Of a stretch of DNA of 64,000 bases, positions 45,831-57,035 are shown piece by piece. The stretch comes from Symsagittifera roscoffensis (lineage: Eukaryota; Xenacoelomorpha; Acoela; Convolutidae). The DNA lies in the NCBI RefSeq assembly GCF_963678635.1, contig NC_087068.1, positions 8,562,027 through 8,626,026 on the forward strand, written 5' to 3'. The translations under genes and the position numbers were made by a program. The first letter of the stretch is position 1; every line of letters starts with the position of its first letter. The notes under the pieces are model-generated. The model did no database searches, had not been told where the DNA came from, and saw nothing but the letters and a program-made list of their open reading frames with translations.

Positions 45831-47400
45831 CCCATCCGGGGTTTACAGAGTTTTTTAGAACTATCTTTCTTCTCTGCAATTGAAGGATGGATAATGAACG
45901 TTGGTATTTGGCGAGCATCATTTTCTTATCCGGTTCCTCTTGAAGAAGAACGTTCCAGGACGCTGGAATCAGGAATAGGAAGTTGTTATTACGTCATTCG
46001 ACAACGACTGTTATCCCCAATGAAATCAATCCGATTTCAAAATGGTTTGCTATGTCAGGTTTTTCTGTATTAGTAGAGAACTGTTTTGTGTGCAGCCTCG
46101 TCTGGGAATGGCGTGAAGATCGTGTTTGGAAGGGATGCCTTGTAACTCGGATTTGTACGTATACTTGAGCATCGAGGTGGTCATTGGTCTAGTTCAATGA
46201 AGTCCTTTTCTGCGAAGTCAAGTCGTACTCTAAATCCTTTGAGTCGTGATTGTGGACGGCATGTCGGTTGTGTTTAGCCATTCTTTTGTTCGAGTGTGAT
46301 CGAATCGTCTAGTCTTTGGATGTTCGTCTTTGTTGTTGTGTATGATCTATATACTGCAAAGTATGATTTACATTTTATAAATTTTTGTTAATTTGGTTTT
46401 TTAATCATGAACTTAGTTAGTCGTTTTCACAAAAGCGTTTTGTTTTAGTTCAGTTATTTTGAAGGGTTACTCACCCTTGAGTACCTCTTATTAAAAATTG
46501 AAGTGTGGTCACAAAGCGTCGGTGTAGCGCGGTGGGTTAGGCCAGCTATAAGCATGCTCAGGACGTCCTTCTCTGGTGGGGTAGGCCAGGAGTGGGAGTA
46601 TGATTGCATGCTGTTTCTTTGAGAAGTCGTGTTATGTGATAACGTTTTATGTTGGTTTTTTTCTGGTCTTTCTTATGTTACTTTGGTTGTGTCCTTTTTT
46701 CAAAAATCAAAATGTTTTTGGTTTGGGTTTGTCTTGCGACTTTTTTGTGTTTTATTAATTCTTTGTTAGACTTTATAATAGTCTTCAAAAGAATAAATTA
46801 TCCAGTTTTGAACTGGATTAATCCGGTTTGGCTACAGTTGGTTTTTCTTTTCTTAGTCATGCTGTTATTTTATGATAGGTGGTGTTTAGTAAGCTGCATT
46901 GGTTAGTTTGGTTTAGTGTATAATTCCTTTCCAACCGGGTTAAAGGAAAGTTTGAAACTTGTTATCGTGTGTTAGAGTTGTTGATAGTGAAAGCTTGACA
47001 TTTAAAATCATTATTTAAACATTTCTTCGTGGGCGAGCTGTGCGAGTTTGGATAGAATTCTTGTGCGAATGAATGAAAATTTCGAAAAGGTTAGTACTGC
47101 TTTTTCATTTTATCAATTTATTGCATAGACTTTGAATTTAACTGCGTTTTGGTGAAGTTTAAAATTATAAACTTTCATCGTATTTCAATTTTACTGCTTC
47201 ATGGGGAAATAATTTATAAATAGAATTACTACATTTGTTATGAATTTTACTACAGTATTTAGTGCAAGAAATAAATGAGTTTTAAGATAATTTAACAAGT
47301 TTATTTTCATTTGTCGTTTTCTGTTTTGTAGATGGTTGTGGTTTGAAGACTAAAAGAATAAAATAAATATTGATAGAAAACGGTTAGTACAAATTTGAAT
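45831..47400 (-). other. G2 3' internal region without clear ORF
   Basis: Between the 3' ORF region and the 3' LTR. A hydrophobic plus-strand ORF (46649-46906) is present but antisense to the element and likely chance in T-rich DNA. Probably 3' untranslated. Confidence 0.4.
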
Positions 47401-49476
47401 TTATTAGTTAAAAGTTTTTTAGTTTATATTTACCTTAGTCTTCTGGGAAAAAGCCGTTGGGGAAGATGTCATGAATCATGTCTGATATTGTTAGTAACTT
47501 GGCTAGTATGCGTATGATATTTTTAGTTTGTAGCAGTTGCCAAAGCAATTGAAGTGCCTTGATGGTGTTTAGTTCTTCTGTGCCAACTGCGAACTCGTAA
47601 GGTGTGTTTTGGATGAGGTTATATATTTTATGATTATATTTAGTATTGTGAATGATTTCTAATATGGGTATTTCAATAGGTTGAATAAATTTATGCGGGA
47701 TAAGGAAGGGTCTTGATTCTTCAGCATTGAAGGTCTTTGTGATGGGACAGAATAACAGAATATATACATTTGGGTAACTGGGTCATAGTTGCGGAGGATG
47801 CCGTGGAGGTTAGTATCTTTAATGCAATATGTAAAATTAAAAAAAAATGGTGACGTGTATTTTGAGTTGAGAAACTGAAAACGATGGTGAGGTTGTCTTG
47901 ATGGAGTGTGTAAATCAAAATGATTTTGTATAAAACGATAATATGTATATTTGTGCGTTTGTTTAGAGCGTAACATAATATCGTGGGAACAGTGCAAATC
48001 GCGTTACTGTGGTGAAAGAAAGTGAAATGTGAGTGAAAACAACTGAAATTTATCATAGAAGCTTTGATATGCTTGAATATCAACTAGTGATTCTGAAATA
48101 ATATGATCATGCTTTCTATCAAAAATATTAAGTATAAATACGTATGATGTTTTAATGAAAAATTTGTCTGTTAGTTGCGGGTTTGCGAAGCGATCTTTAT
48201 CTAAAAATTGATCTTGATTAGGGCGGATGATATTATGATCGTAGTATTCTATTGCAAAATCGTTAGCTCGGGGCGCGGTGAATGTTTTTAATAATTTTCT
48301 ATATCCAATTTAAGTAAATTGTCGAGGTGTTAGTGTTTTGGTGAGTCTATATAACATGTTTTTGTTTTTCTCGATACTTTCAGTAGTATTAGCTAATGGT
48401 AGGCAGAGGGGGTTAGTATAATTATAGTAAGCTGTCCAATAAAGTGTTGGCATTAAAACGCGCTCATCAACAAAATTGCGTGTGTCGTTAGCAATGGTAG
48501 GTGTATTTGATGTATATTGCGGAAATGAGGGTAGGGTGATTTCAAGAAAATGTTTCGTGTTTGTGTGTTCCGGGTGATTAATATATTCGCGGGCTGTTCC
48601 GGGTTTGGTTGGGAATGGGTGATTTGGAAATTTTCCTTTAAAAGTGCGATAAGCTCGGTGAGTACTGGTAGGTGTTTCGGTGGTTGTGGATGATTGTGCT
48701 AATGATGGAGTGTAAGCTGAGGAGGGTGTGGGGGTAGGTGGATTTGACGATGTTATAGTGGATGATAGTTGATGTATTGTAAGGGTGTTGGGGGTGTATT
48801 AATTGTTGTTGTAAAGTAATAAAATTATCCAGTTCTTGGGAAATTTGGGGGTTATCTGGGGAATTATTATATGATCTGTCGGAATGAAGTGGAGAATAGG
48901 TTGGGGTTACTTGGGAAGCATAAGAAGAAGTGGAAACGGATGGGAGTGGATGACTGGATGGGGTGGGTTGAAAAGGGGGTTTTGAAAAAACTGAGGAGTT
49001 GGTCTGTGTATGGGTAGAGGGAGATGGTTCGGAGACTGCAAATTCGTCGGGGGTTTCTACATTAGAGTTATTAAATTGTGAGATAGTATGAAAAACTGAA
49101 ATATCTGAGTTAGTATCAGAATTCGTGCTTGATGGTATAATAAAAATTGGAAAAACGGGTGGTGAGAAAGCAAAAAGTGGGTTTATTGGGATTTGAGTTT
49201 GGAGGTTGGCTGGGTGGGAATTTGAGCGATGGAGGGATCCAAGTTGTCGGCTCATCGTGTGCTAAAGAAATGATTATTTTGAGACTGAAAAGTGGTGGTG
49301 TGCGGTTGTTTGATAATTTGTTCATATGTATTATCATTTTGTGAATGATGTGTCGTTATGTGTTGGATAGGACTTTGTGTTGTATTTGGTCTAGAATATG
49401 GATTATTTGTGATTGCTAGATTTCGGAAATTACGGGTATTTAATGACAATGGATGGTTTTGTGGTAACGGTGGCAA
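47400..49476 (-). pseudogene. G2 Ser/Pro/Thr/Asn-rich 3' ORF region
   Basis: Minus-strand frames 49476-49252 and 49255-48638 form a low-complexity protein rich in S, P, T and N (for example TPDEFAVSEPSPSTHTQTNS). They are followed by a more globular part in shifting frames around 48600-47660, with pieces such as FVDERVLMPTLYWTAYYNY and CIKDTNLHGILRNYDPVTQM. It sits downstream of the env-like fragment, where some Metaviridae carry an additional ORF. The disordered-then-globular layout loosely parallels the 5' region at 55.5-57.0 kb. Function unknown; broken by several stops. Confidence 0.45.
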
Positions 49477-49650
49477 CTGTGGTGCAGTAGGTGTTATTTC
49501 TATATTATAATGTTCTTCGTCGTATGTGTTTTGTCTTGTGGATATTTTTGTGTTGTATTCTTATATTTGTGCAACTAAAAGTATTCTATTAATGGATGAT
49601 GAAAAAATTCCAACAATCCTGCATTTACAGGATGACTTGTGGCATAAGGG

Positions 49651-50097
49651 TCAATTTTTTTTTCCAGTGGTCATGTCGAAACCTTTTTCGTATTCGACAA
49701 TTATTTCAGAGTATTGTGTCTTATAAAGTGGATTTCTGTATTTACATGCAAATTCTGTTTCTTGATAGGTTGAAAACGTTGTTAATTTGTCTATATCATG
49801 GATATTTCTAAACTCCTTGCCTTGTTTACGAGATGGGTTTACTTGTTCGTATGGAATTGATTCAATAAAATATTTTTCATGAAATTTTATCATTCGAGCG
49901 TGTATTTTTGCTATTTGAAATGTTGTGCATGTATCTTCGGGAAACCAAACAATTGTTGCTTGGGACCTTGTTGTGGGGTCACAATAACCTTGATCATTTT
50001 TGCAAGGTAATCTAATTCCTTGATAGATCATGGTGTTATCAGTTAAATCTCTTGTGAGTTGTATTTTTTCGAGTTGTATTTTCCAATCAAAAAACAT
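49651..50097 (-). pseudogene. G2 env-like ectodomain fragment
   Basis: A 148-codon frame with conserved-looking Cys and aromatic residues: IYQGIRLPCKNDQGYCDP, then ATIVWFPEDTCTTFQIAKIH, ending near EFACKYRNPLYKTQ. It is not an integrase core (no D,D-35-E) although it follows the integrase zinc-binding region almost immediately. Position, Cys pattern and lack of enzymatic motifs suggest part of an envelope glycoprotein. There is no signal peptide or transmembrane helix within it, as expected if both ends are lost or in other frames. The call is inferential. Confidence 0.4.
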
Positions 50098-50113
50098 TTT
50101 TTATTGATATCCT

Positions 50114-50581
50114 TTATTTTTTGTGTCTGCTTTGCATTTTAAAGGGATTTGGATAGGGTTTGTTTAATTGACATATTATACAATCATTGCATAATACTTT
50201 ATCCAAATTGGGGCATTTGGGAAATAAAAATTTTGTGTAAAGTTCTGGTATGTTTTTTTCTGATCCTGAGTGTCCCTTTGTATTTTGTGTATGGGAGATG
50301 TTAAAAGCTATTAGTATCATACTTAAAGGAAGACAGGGAACTTTAGAATCATTTAATTGATATTCTAAATGATCTGTTTTCTCATTAATTGTTGTGTTAT
50401 TCAATTTTCTGAAATATCGGAGTAGTGTTTTGTTTCCTAAAATTGTGGTATCAGCTTTTACGGGCTTAGTTTTGTATTTGTGCCATGATTTTAGTTGTCT
50501 AATTACTGGATCGAGATTTTGATATTGTTTTAAAATTTCAAGTGTAATTTTAATCGTTGGGGGGAGAAACATATTGTCCAT
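50114..50581 (-). pseudogene. pol: G2 integrase N-terminal region (H2C2)
   Basis: Contains an HHCC zinc-binding module, ISHTQNTKGHSGSEK then LCNDCIICQLNKP, preceded by the linker ILKQYQNLDPVIRQLKSW. It ends at a stop after QSRHKK, and 17 bases further the env-like frame starts, so the catalytic core (normally ~150 or more residues with D, D and E) is absent. Most simply an internal deletion. Confidence 0.7.
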
Positions 50582-50589
50582 TTCTAGTT

Positions 50590-51571
50590 TTGATAGGGGA
50601 ATGGTGTCAAATGGGTCATGGAGGTCAAAAACTTGATTTATGGTGTATTTTCAATCATTTGTTTGTGGTCCTTTATTTTATCGGTCAAAATTTCTTTTTC
50701 AATTTATGGAAAAAGGTCTTTTTTATGAGAGTGTTGTTTTATTCTCGTGTGTTGAGTATTATTTTTTATCCATTGTGAGTATGGAATTGGTTTAAAAGTT
50801 GATGTGCCTAGTAAATCTACTTCGTAGTGATTATTTTGGCAATCTAAGTAGAGTGCAAAATGTTGTAGATTATTTATCTGTGATTGATCAATGTCAGTTT
50901 TTACTGCATATTTGCATTCTAGTCGGGGTGATGTTTCATCTTTTGCGAGATAAAATTTAATATTTTGTGGTATTTCAACTGTAGTTTTTCGTGTGAGTAA
51001 TTCAAGTGGCGTATTTCGACTTAATGTATATGGTAACGCAAGGTTTTTTTCCTGCTGTCCAAACTATATGTAGATTTGGAGTTTTCATTAGAATTAATTG
51101 AAATCTATAAACTCTATGATTAGGATTTGAGTTTTGTGTAAAAAGAAATATAATTGGTTTGTGATCTGTAAATAGAACTGTTGAGTGTTTTTATCCAAAT
51201 TTCGGAAATTCGTATTCTGTAAGTGTATAAATTATAGCTGAACATTCTCTCATTAGAGTTGAGAGTCGTAGCTCTGCTTGTGTGAATAATCGTGAGTTTG
51301 CTGATATAAGATTCATTTTATTTGTTCCACTATGTGATTGTATCAATGCTGCGCCGACGCCAAAGTTTGAAGCATCGCACATTGCATAGAATGGTTGATT
51401 TGGATCTGGAATTGTGTTTGAAATTTGTTCTGTCAAAAGGTTCTTATTTTCTTCAAATCGTGTTTGATGTTCAGTGGTCCATTCAAAATTATTTTGTTGT
51501 CTAAGGATCTTATAGAAAGGTCTTGAGCATAATTGCATTTTGTAAATATGTTTACTTAACAAATTCAACAT
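50590..51571 (-). pseudogene. pol: G2 RNase H and connection
   Basis: 51571-51191 reads FYAMCDASNFGVGAALIQSH and LTEYEFPKFG, the first half of Ty3/gypsy RNase H (DAS catalytic aspartate present). Downstream frames to 50590 keep ALPYTLSRNTPLELLTRKT, IPQNIKFYLAKDETSP and LYLDCQNNHYEVDLLGT, the end of RNase H and the linker to integrase, with several frame changes. Confidence 0.65.
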
Positions 51572-52572
51572 TCCATGGAATTCTTGGACTTTTTTTTATT
51601 TGTAGGTGGCTGAAGTTTTTGGATTGCATCAATGCGTGATTTTAATGGAGTGATAGTGTTTCGTTCAATATTATGTCCTAAAAATTTAACGCGTGTTGAA
51701 AAGAAGTGTGATTTATCAGGGGCTGTTTTCAGATTTTCGTTTTGAAGTATTTTTTGATATTGTTCTAAGACTGTAAACATTTCTTTTTTGGTTGTTGATT
51801 GCATAAAAACACCATCTAAATAGGTGATTGCATTTTTATTGAGTATTAATGGTCTAAAAATTTTACTAATGAAAGCTGAAAAAGCTGCTGGTCCTATGGA
51901 TATTTCGTAGAATAAGTGATTATATTCATATTGTTGATTTCCAATAACAAATTGTGTTAAACGTCGTGATTGTTCATCTAGTGGCATTTGATTATAAGCA
52001 CTATTCGTTTCTGCGGTTGTGAAGTATTTATCATTTATCTTTGTTAAGATAACTTGTATTGGTTCAATAGGCCTATTGCATTTTGATTGGTCAATTAGTG
52101 AATTGAGATATCTAGCGTCTAAAACTATTTTAATGATTCACTTTTTGCTAGGATAATAACAGGGTTGATGAAAGGTATTACTTTTTGGTTGTTCTTTTTT
52201 ATTTACTGGTGAGATAATTTCGTATTGTTCTAAAATTTCAAGTAATCTATTTACCTTGTCGTGTAAGTGAATCGGTACTTTACTTGCTCTTTGTTTTTTG
52301 AAAACTGCGTCAGGTTTTATTGGGAGGTGTAGTGATGAACTAATTTTTCCATCGTCAAATTTTGATGTTGCGTAAACTGTTGAATAATTTAACAGTTGTT
52401 TTGCTGATTTATCAAACTCATCTTGTGTGATTTGTGAGTGTTGAAAATTAAACATTGTTAAAAATTTTTGTTGTTCTTTTGTGTAATTTGTTATATTGAA
52501 AGTCGGTTTAAAATATGGTGTTTTTGTGAAATCATCCGTGTTTTTTTTTTCAATACTTATTATATTATTCAT
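51565..52572 (-). pseudogene. pol: G2 reverse transcriptase
   Basis: The N-terminal part (52572-52138) includes SKVPIHLHDKVNRLLEILEQ and YEIISPV. The central part (51987-51565) includes YEYNHLFYEISIGPAAFSAF and the catalytic-box position AITYLDGVFMQST, where the second Asp of the expected YxDD is Gly. This and frame breaks around 52138-51990 and 51565 mean no active enzyme. The thumb reads FLGHNIERNTITPLKSRIDA. Confidence 0.75.
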
Positions 52573-52783
52573 GGATAATTCTTCGTCAAGAATTGTTGAT
52601 TGGCAAATATCTAATAATTGTAGAAAATTATTAATTTGGTAGGCTTAGGCTACTTCATTTATAGGTGAAATTGTAGCATTTGTTTCGCAATATCCCAAAA
52701 GTCCTAACGGTAATGTTATTTGATATGGTGTATTATTATACACATGTAAGGAAATAATATCAGAATTCGTATTTTTGAGTATT

Positions 52784-53400
52784 TTATAGATGAGATTGTA
52801 ATTTTGAAAAATTTGTGAATAGGTTTAAATTCGAAATCTGACATGAAAAGTTGTTTTTTATTTTGTTTTTGTTATACTGATGAAATTGTTTAATTGAGAA
52901 ATTATATATATTTCCTGATAGTGGTTTCAGGTGTTTTCGTTCTTGATTATAAATAGGGTTAAATTTTGAGAAAAATTGTGGTTGTTTGTTTAATCTTTGG
53001 AAGAATGTTAGGGCTGTATTTTTTGTTTTTGTATATTTATCTTTGATATGGATCTTACTATTTAAGATGTTGATTGTTGGTATATATTTAGTTATGAATG
53101 GTATGCCAATAATATTGTGCATAATATCAGTAATATGAAATATTTGTTTTATTGGCTTGTTCAAAATCTTTTTTTGTTCCATCGTTATTGTGGGAACAAG
53201 GAATAATTGGATTTTTCCATAATTTACTAATGTTGATCCTTGTGTTGTTGCTAATTTACTAGAGGTTTCAAGAGGTGTTAAATTTGGATGCAATGTTTTA
53301 ATTTCATTCCATGTGGGAATTTTAATTTTATTTGATTCTGCTCCTGAGTCAATTAAAAAATCAATTTCAAGATCTGGTGGTTGAAATTCTTTGTTTCTTG
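52784..53400 (-). pseudogene. pro: G2 aspartic protease
   Basis: Near 53370-53310 the minus strand reads EIDFLIDSGAESNKIKIPTW, with the retropepsin active site DSGA. The frame 53293-52784 continues with a hydrophobic-core region (IMHNIIGIPFITKYIP, an I-G-F/L strand). The active-site part and the rest are in different frames or separated by a stop, so the gene is broken. Confidence 0.7.
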
Positions 53401-53739
53401 GACTCTCTAAGAGAAATGGAATTGTTCAAATTTTTTCCCTTGGTTGTTTTTTTTGTATATTTTGATGAATATGTTTTGTGATTGAGCATTTTGTTTCATC
53501 TTTTTTATCAGGTTTAGTTACCGTGTTGATTTCGTTTACTTCATGTGTAGTTTGTGTATTATTATTAATGGGTCCAATATATTAATTATGAAGAAGTTCC
53601 GATTGATTTTCATTTACATGTGAAGTAAAAAGTTGTTCGTATATGATAGGTTCATAGTCGTTTTTGAGTGTTATCAGATTTACAGAGATGGTATTATCTG
53701 TATCACTTTCAGTATCAGATTATTCACAATTTATGTGAT

Positions 53740-54852
53740 TTAGTTGTAATTCATTACTTCCTGTGTCAACAATACCTGGGGGGTCTGAAGTTGTTTCTTC
53801 ATTTGTTTGCAATTGATTAATGTGACTTTGATGTTTTGGTGTGTTATTTCTGTATCGATGTTTAGAATCGGGATAACGGTTATTATTCCTATGTGGTGAC
53901 TGGGAATAATTTCTGTATCTATTATTGTAACTTGAGTTTCGATTTTGTGAATTAATTCGTGATCTGTTTTGATAGTTATCATTTGATCTGTGATAATTCG
54001 ATCTATTATATGAACTATTCCGTGATCTGTTGTTTGGATAGTTCTGATTTCGATTGTGAGAATAACTTCTATTTCTACTGTGTGAACAGTTTCTATTTCT
54101 GTTATATGATGAGTTTCGTGATCTATTATCGGAATAGTGCCTATTCCTTGGGTTTGAATGGGAACTGGATGCAGAAACAAATTCTGTTGTGTTTGAATTC
54201 GATCGGGAATATTTATTTTGGTTTTTTTGACTATTCGATCGGTTTTATCTATTTTGTGAAAAATTTCGTGAATTTCCTCGTTCGGGTGATCTACCTCTAT
54301 AACTTGAGTTATATGGTGACTGATTTCTTGTGTAATTTGAGTTGCTTGAAAGTGGTTTTCCTGAACTATTATTACTATATATATTTTTGTTGGAAGATTT
54401 TGATCTCTTTTCATGTATTGATAGAATGATTTATTTGGTTCTTTGTGCTTTTGAGGTTTTTTCTGATTGTCTTGTTGTTTTTGTCTACATTCAGCGATAC
54501 TTTGTCCGTATCGTCGGCAGTAATTACACCATTTTTTGAAAGATGGTTTGCCTTTAGAGTTTGGATTTCGTTCGTAGATGTTCAGTATTTCAGTAATTTT
54601 TTCAATCAGTTCTGTGTCTGATTCTTGTATGTTATTTATATGTGTAGTTTTTGTTTCAATCCGATTAAAATATTGTAGTTTTAGACTTTCTGTTTCTTCG
54701 AGTTTCATTGTGATTTCTGCTTGTTGTAGATTATCTACTAATTTTCTAAAATCTAAATCTGGTTCTCGAATTGAGGAAGGATGAGATGCTCTCTTTTTTA
54801 TAGCTATTTTCCTTATTTGAGTTGTTAAGGTCACCATTAAAATTTCTGTCAT
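53740..54852 (-). pseudogene. gag: G2 gag C-terminus (nucleocapsid-like)
   Basis: Starts in a coiled, charged segment, then a single zinc-knuckle-like motif CNYCRRYGQSIAEC in which the usual His is Gln. After about 54250 the natural frame appears to be a different one, with an Arg/Asn/Ser repeat (SRNRSYSHNRNQNY type) encoded by a DNA repeat of CTGTGATCTGTTTCGATT-like units. The ORF frame instead reads Ile/Thr/His-rich nonsense. So one frameshift lies near 54250. Confidence 0.6.
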
Positions 54853-55508
54853 TTTTGTGTTTTTCAGTCATAAGTATTAAGTGAATATGCTTTCGAACTA
54901 GTGTTTCGATTCGAACTGCTAATTGTTTAATTGATTCGTTTGGTAATCTGCGTATTTCGTTGCATAAAATTCTTTGACATTTTATGCAACGACAAAATTC
55001 TTTCAGAATCAAACATTTTTGAAAATTCTTGTGTAAATTGTTTCCAATCTGATTTTATTTCTATGGGTAGTACTGAAAACAATTTTTGAGCTGCGCTATC
55101 TAGTGTTTTTTGTATTAACGCTGTGCGTCTATGTATCCAATTTTGATGGAGTGGTGGATTAATTGGTTCGGGTCCTATATTTAAAATTAAATTTGCTGAT
55201 ACCGCATTCAAATAATCTTCTACAGAATATTCAGGGTCTGTTCCTGTGAATACCATTAATGGTTTATTCGATGTTATTGACAATCCACCCATTTGTGAAA
55301 AGTTTGAAGGTTGATTTTTTGTTATTTCATGTTGCTGAATGTAATATGGAAGCGGTATTTCATTTTGCATTTGGGTTGGTTGATAAAAATAAATTGACAT
55401 TGGGTTTTGTGGTTGTATTGGTTGAAAAGATTGTGTGTTAAATGGGTTTTGTATATGCATTTGTTGTGGATTTTGTATTTCTGTTAGATTTTGTGGGTAA
55501 ATTTTCAT
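54746..55508 (-). pseudogene. gag: G2 gag capsid
   Basis: The frame 55508-54927 begins with a Gln/Asn/Pro-rich region. It then has the Retrotrans_gag-type pattern FTGTDPEYSVEDYLNAVSAN ... LFSVLPIEIKSDWKQFTQEF. It passes after a frame break into 55012-54746 with RRLPNESIKQLAVRIETLV. It forms the virus-like particle shell in the family. Confidence 0.7.
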
Positions 55509-55787
55509 ATTTTGAGATGGTTGAGATTGTCGCGGTCTCTTTGTGCGATATTCTTTAGTATATGGTGCAAAAATATCTGGTTGTTGATAGTCATCATCAT
55601 CAGATGATAAATAGTTTGGGTTATATGGTGAATATTGTTTATTTTTATTCTGTTGAAAAAATGGGTAATTTTCACTATTATCCTGTGGAGGGTGTGGATT
55701 ATCTGGAAAATTTACTGAATTGGTCGATGTATTTGGAACATTCCAATAGTGAGAACATACGTGATTTAAATTTTGTGTTTTTTTTTC

Positions 55788-55801
55788 GGGGGGGGGGGGG
55801 G
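55788..55801. repeat. G14 homopolymer
   Basis: Fourteen consecutive G (C on the coding strand of G2). Such runs are rare in AT-rich DNA and are prone to length error in sequencing, so the local frame is unreliable. Confidence 0.9.
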
Positions 55802-56384
55802 TTGATTTGTTTTTGATTGGTGTACATAATTATAATTGTGTTCTGCAAAGGTGTTTCTTGGGAACGTTTTTCGTGTTTTTGACGGTTTTGTCATTGGTCT
55901 GTACGTCTGATAGTCCATATGTGAATATTTTGGAGCAAACGAAGGTTTAACGGTCGATTGTAAGGCTACCTGTGTTAGTGACGTAATTGTGCTTTTTGGT
56001 GTTGTCAGATTTGGGTGTATTGGTGATATGCTTTGTTGTGTAGTTGTTACTGTTGTTTGGTCAATTTCTTCATTTATGAAGTGGGATGGTGATTGAATGT
56101 CTTGCTGTGTAAGATTTCTGGTTCCATTGAATTTTTCATTATGTATGACTGTTGAATTTAAGCTGTTATTTCGTGTATCAGGTAAAAATGTATTTTAATT
56201 CAATGGTGTTGCGTCAATCATTAATGGTATTACTTTTACATAATCTCTGTGAAAAGATATTGTACCTATTGCTTGACTTGAGATATCTTGTGGAATATTT
56301 ATAAATGCTGGATGAGACCATTCAGGGTCCCAAACGTAATCTGATTGTTCTGCAATGACAGTGTCGTCATTGGTACTTTGGGGT

Positions 56385-57035
56385 CTAAAATTTTTTCTTG
56401 CTTGTGAAATTAAATCTAGGTTGTGGGTAAAATAATCTATTATAAAATGCTAAAAATTTTTGTAAATCATGATTAGTGTTTTGTGGGACATCATTATTGG
56501 TAAAACTTTCGCGGATTATATGTAAACATGTTGAAAATACTGTGATTTCGTTTCTTACTTTTGTATATTTGGATGTTTGGGTTGGTGACGTGCTTCGAAC
56601 TTTTGTTTTTTCTAATATAGATATATAACTATATATTATTGCAAAAACTTCGTTAGTGAATAAGGAGTTTGCTCTTTGTGAATTATGATATTGTATGCTT
56701 TTGATATATTCTATGAATACTTTTGAAAATTCTAATTCAATATCGTCTGTTTGAATTACATGTTTACCATGAGCTGTTCGTGGTGTGCTGAATTCTATGG
56801 TGTAGATTTCGCATTGTTGTGTTAGATTACATATGTTTTTTAAATAATGTTCTATAATTTGTCGTTTGATTTTTACATCCGGGAATTCTGCTTTACATGG
56901 ACTGATTCCTGGTTCAAACAAATTTACGAGAAAGTTTTCACAAAATCGTGTTTGTCCTCTATCATCGAGTGAATCTATAAGAAAGGGAAAAACTGCTTCT
57001 TCATCTGGACTTTCGTCACTTTGAGTGTGGCTCAC
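56385..57035 (-). pseudogene. gag: G2 first ORF, gag N-terminal region
   Basis: A 216-codon frame starting MSHTQSDESPDEEAVFPFLI, mostly helical-looking (HYLKNICNLTQQCEIYTIEF and similar) and with no recognised domain. By position, first ORF after the leader and upstream of the capsid frame, it is the N-terminal gag (matrix-like) part or a separate first ORF. The 0.9 kb to the capsid frame (55.5-56.4 kb) is Gln/Asn/Pro-rich in broken frames and contains a 14-G run. Confidence 0.5.

Noticed and set aside
46649-46906. Hydrophobic 85-codon plus-strand ORF as a membrane protein gene
   Set aside because: Antisense to G2, in T-rich DNA that gives Phe/Leu/Val by composition; no other coding evidence.
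53959-54429. 156-codon plus-strand ORF rich in Tyr/Phe/Cys
   Set aside because: Shadow of the antisense Arg/Asn/Ser repeat of G2 gag.
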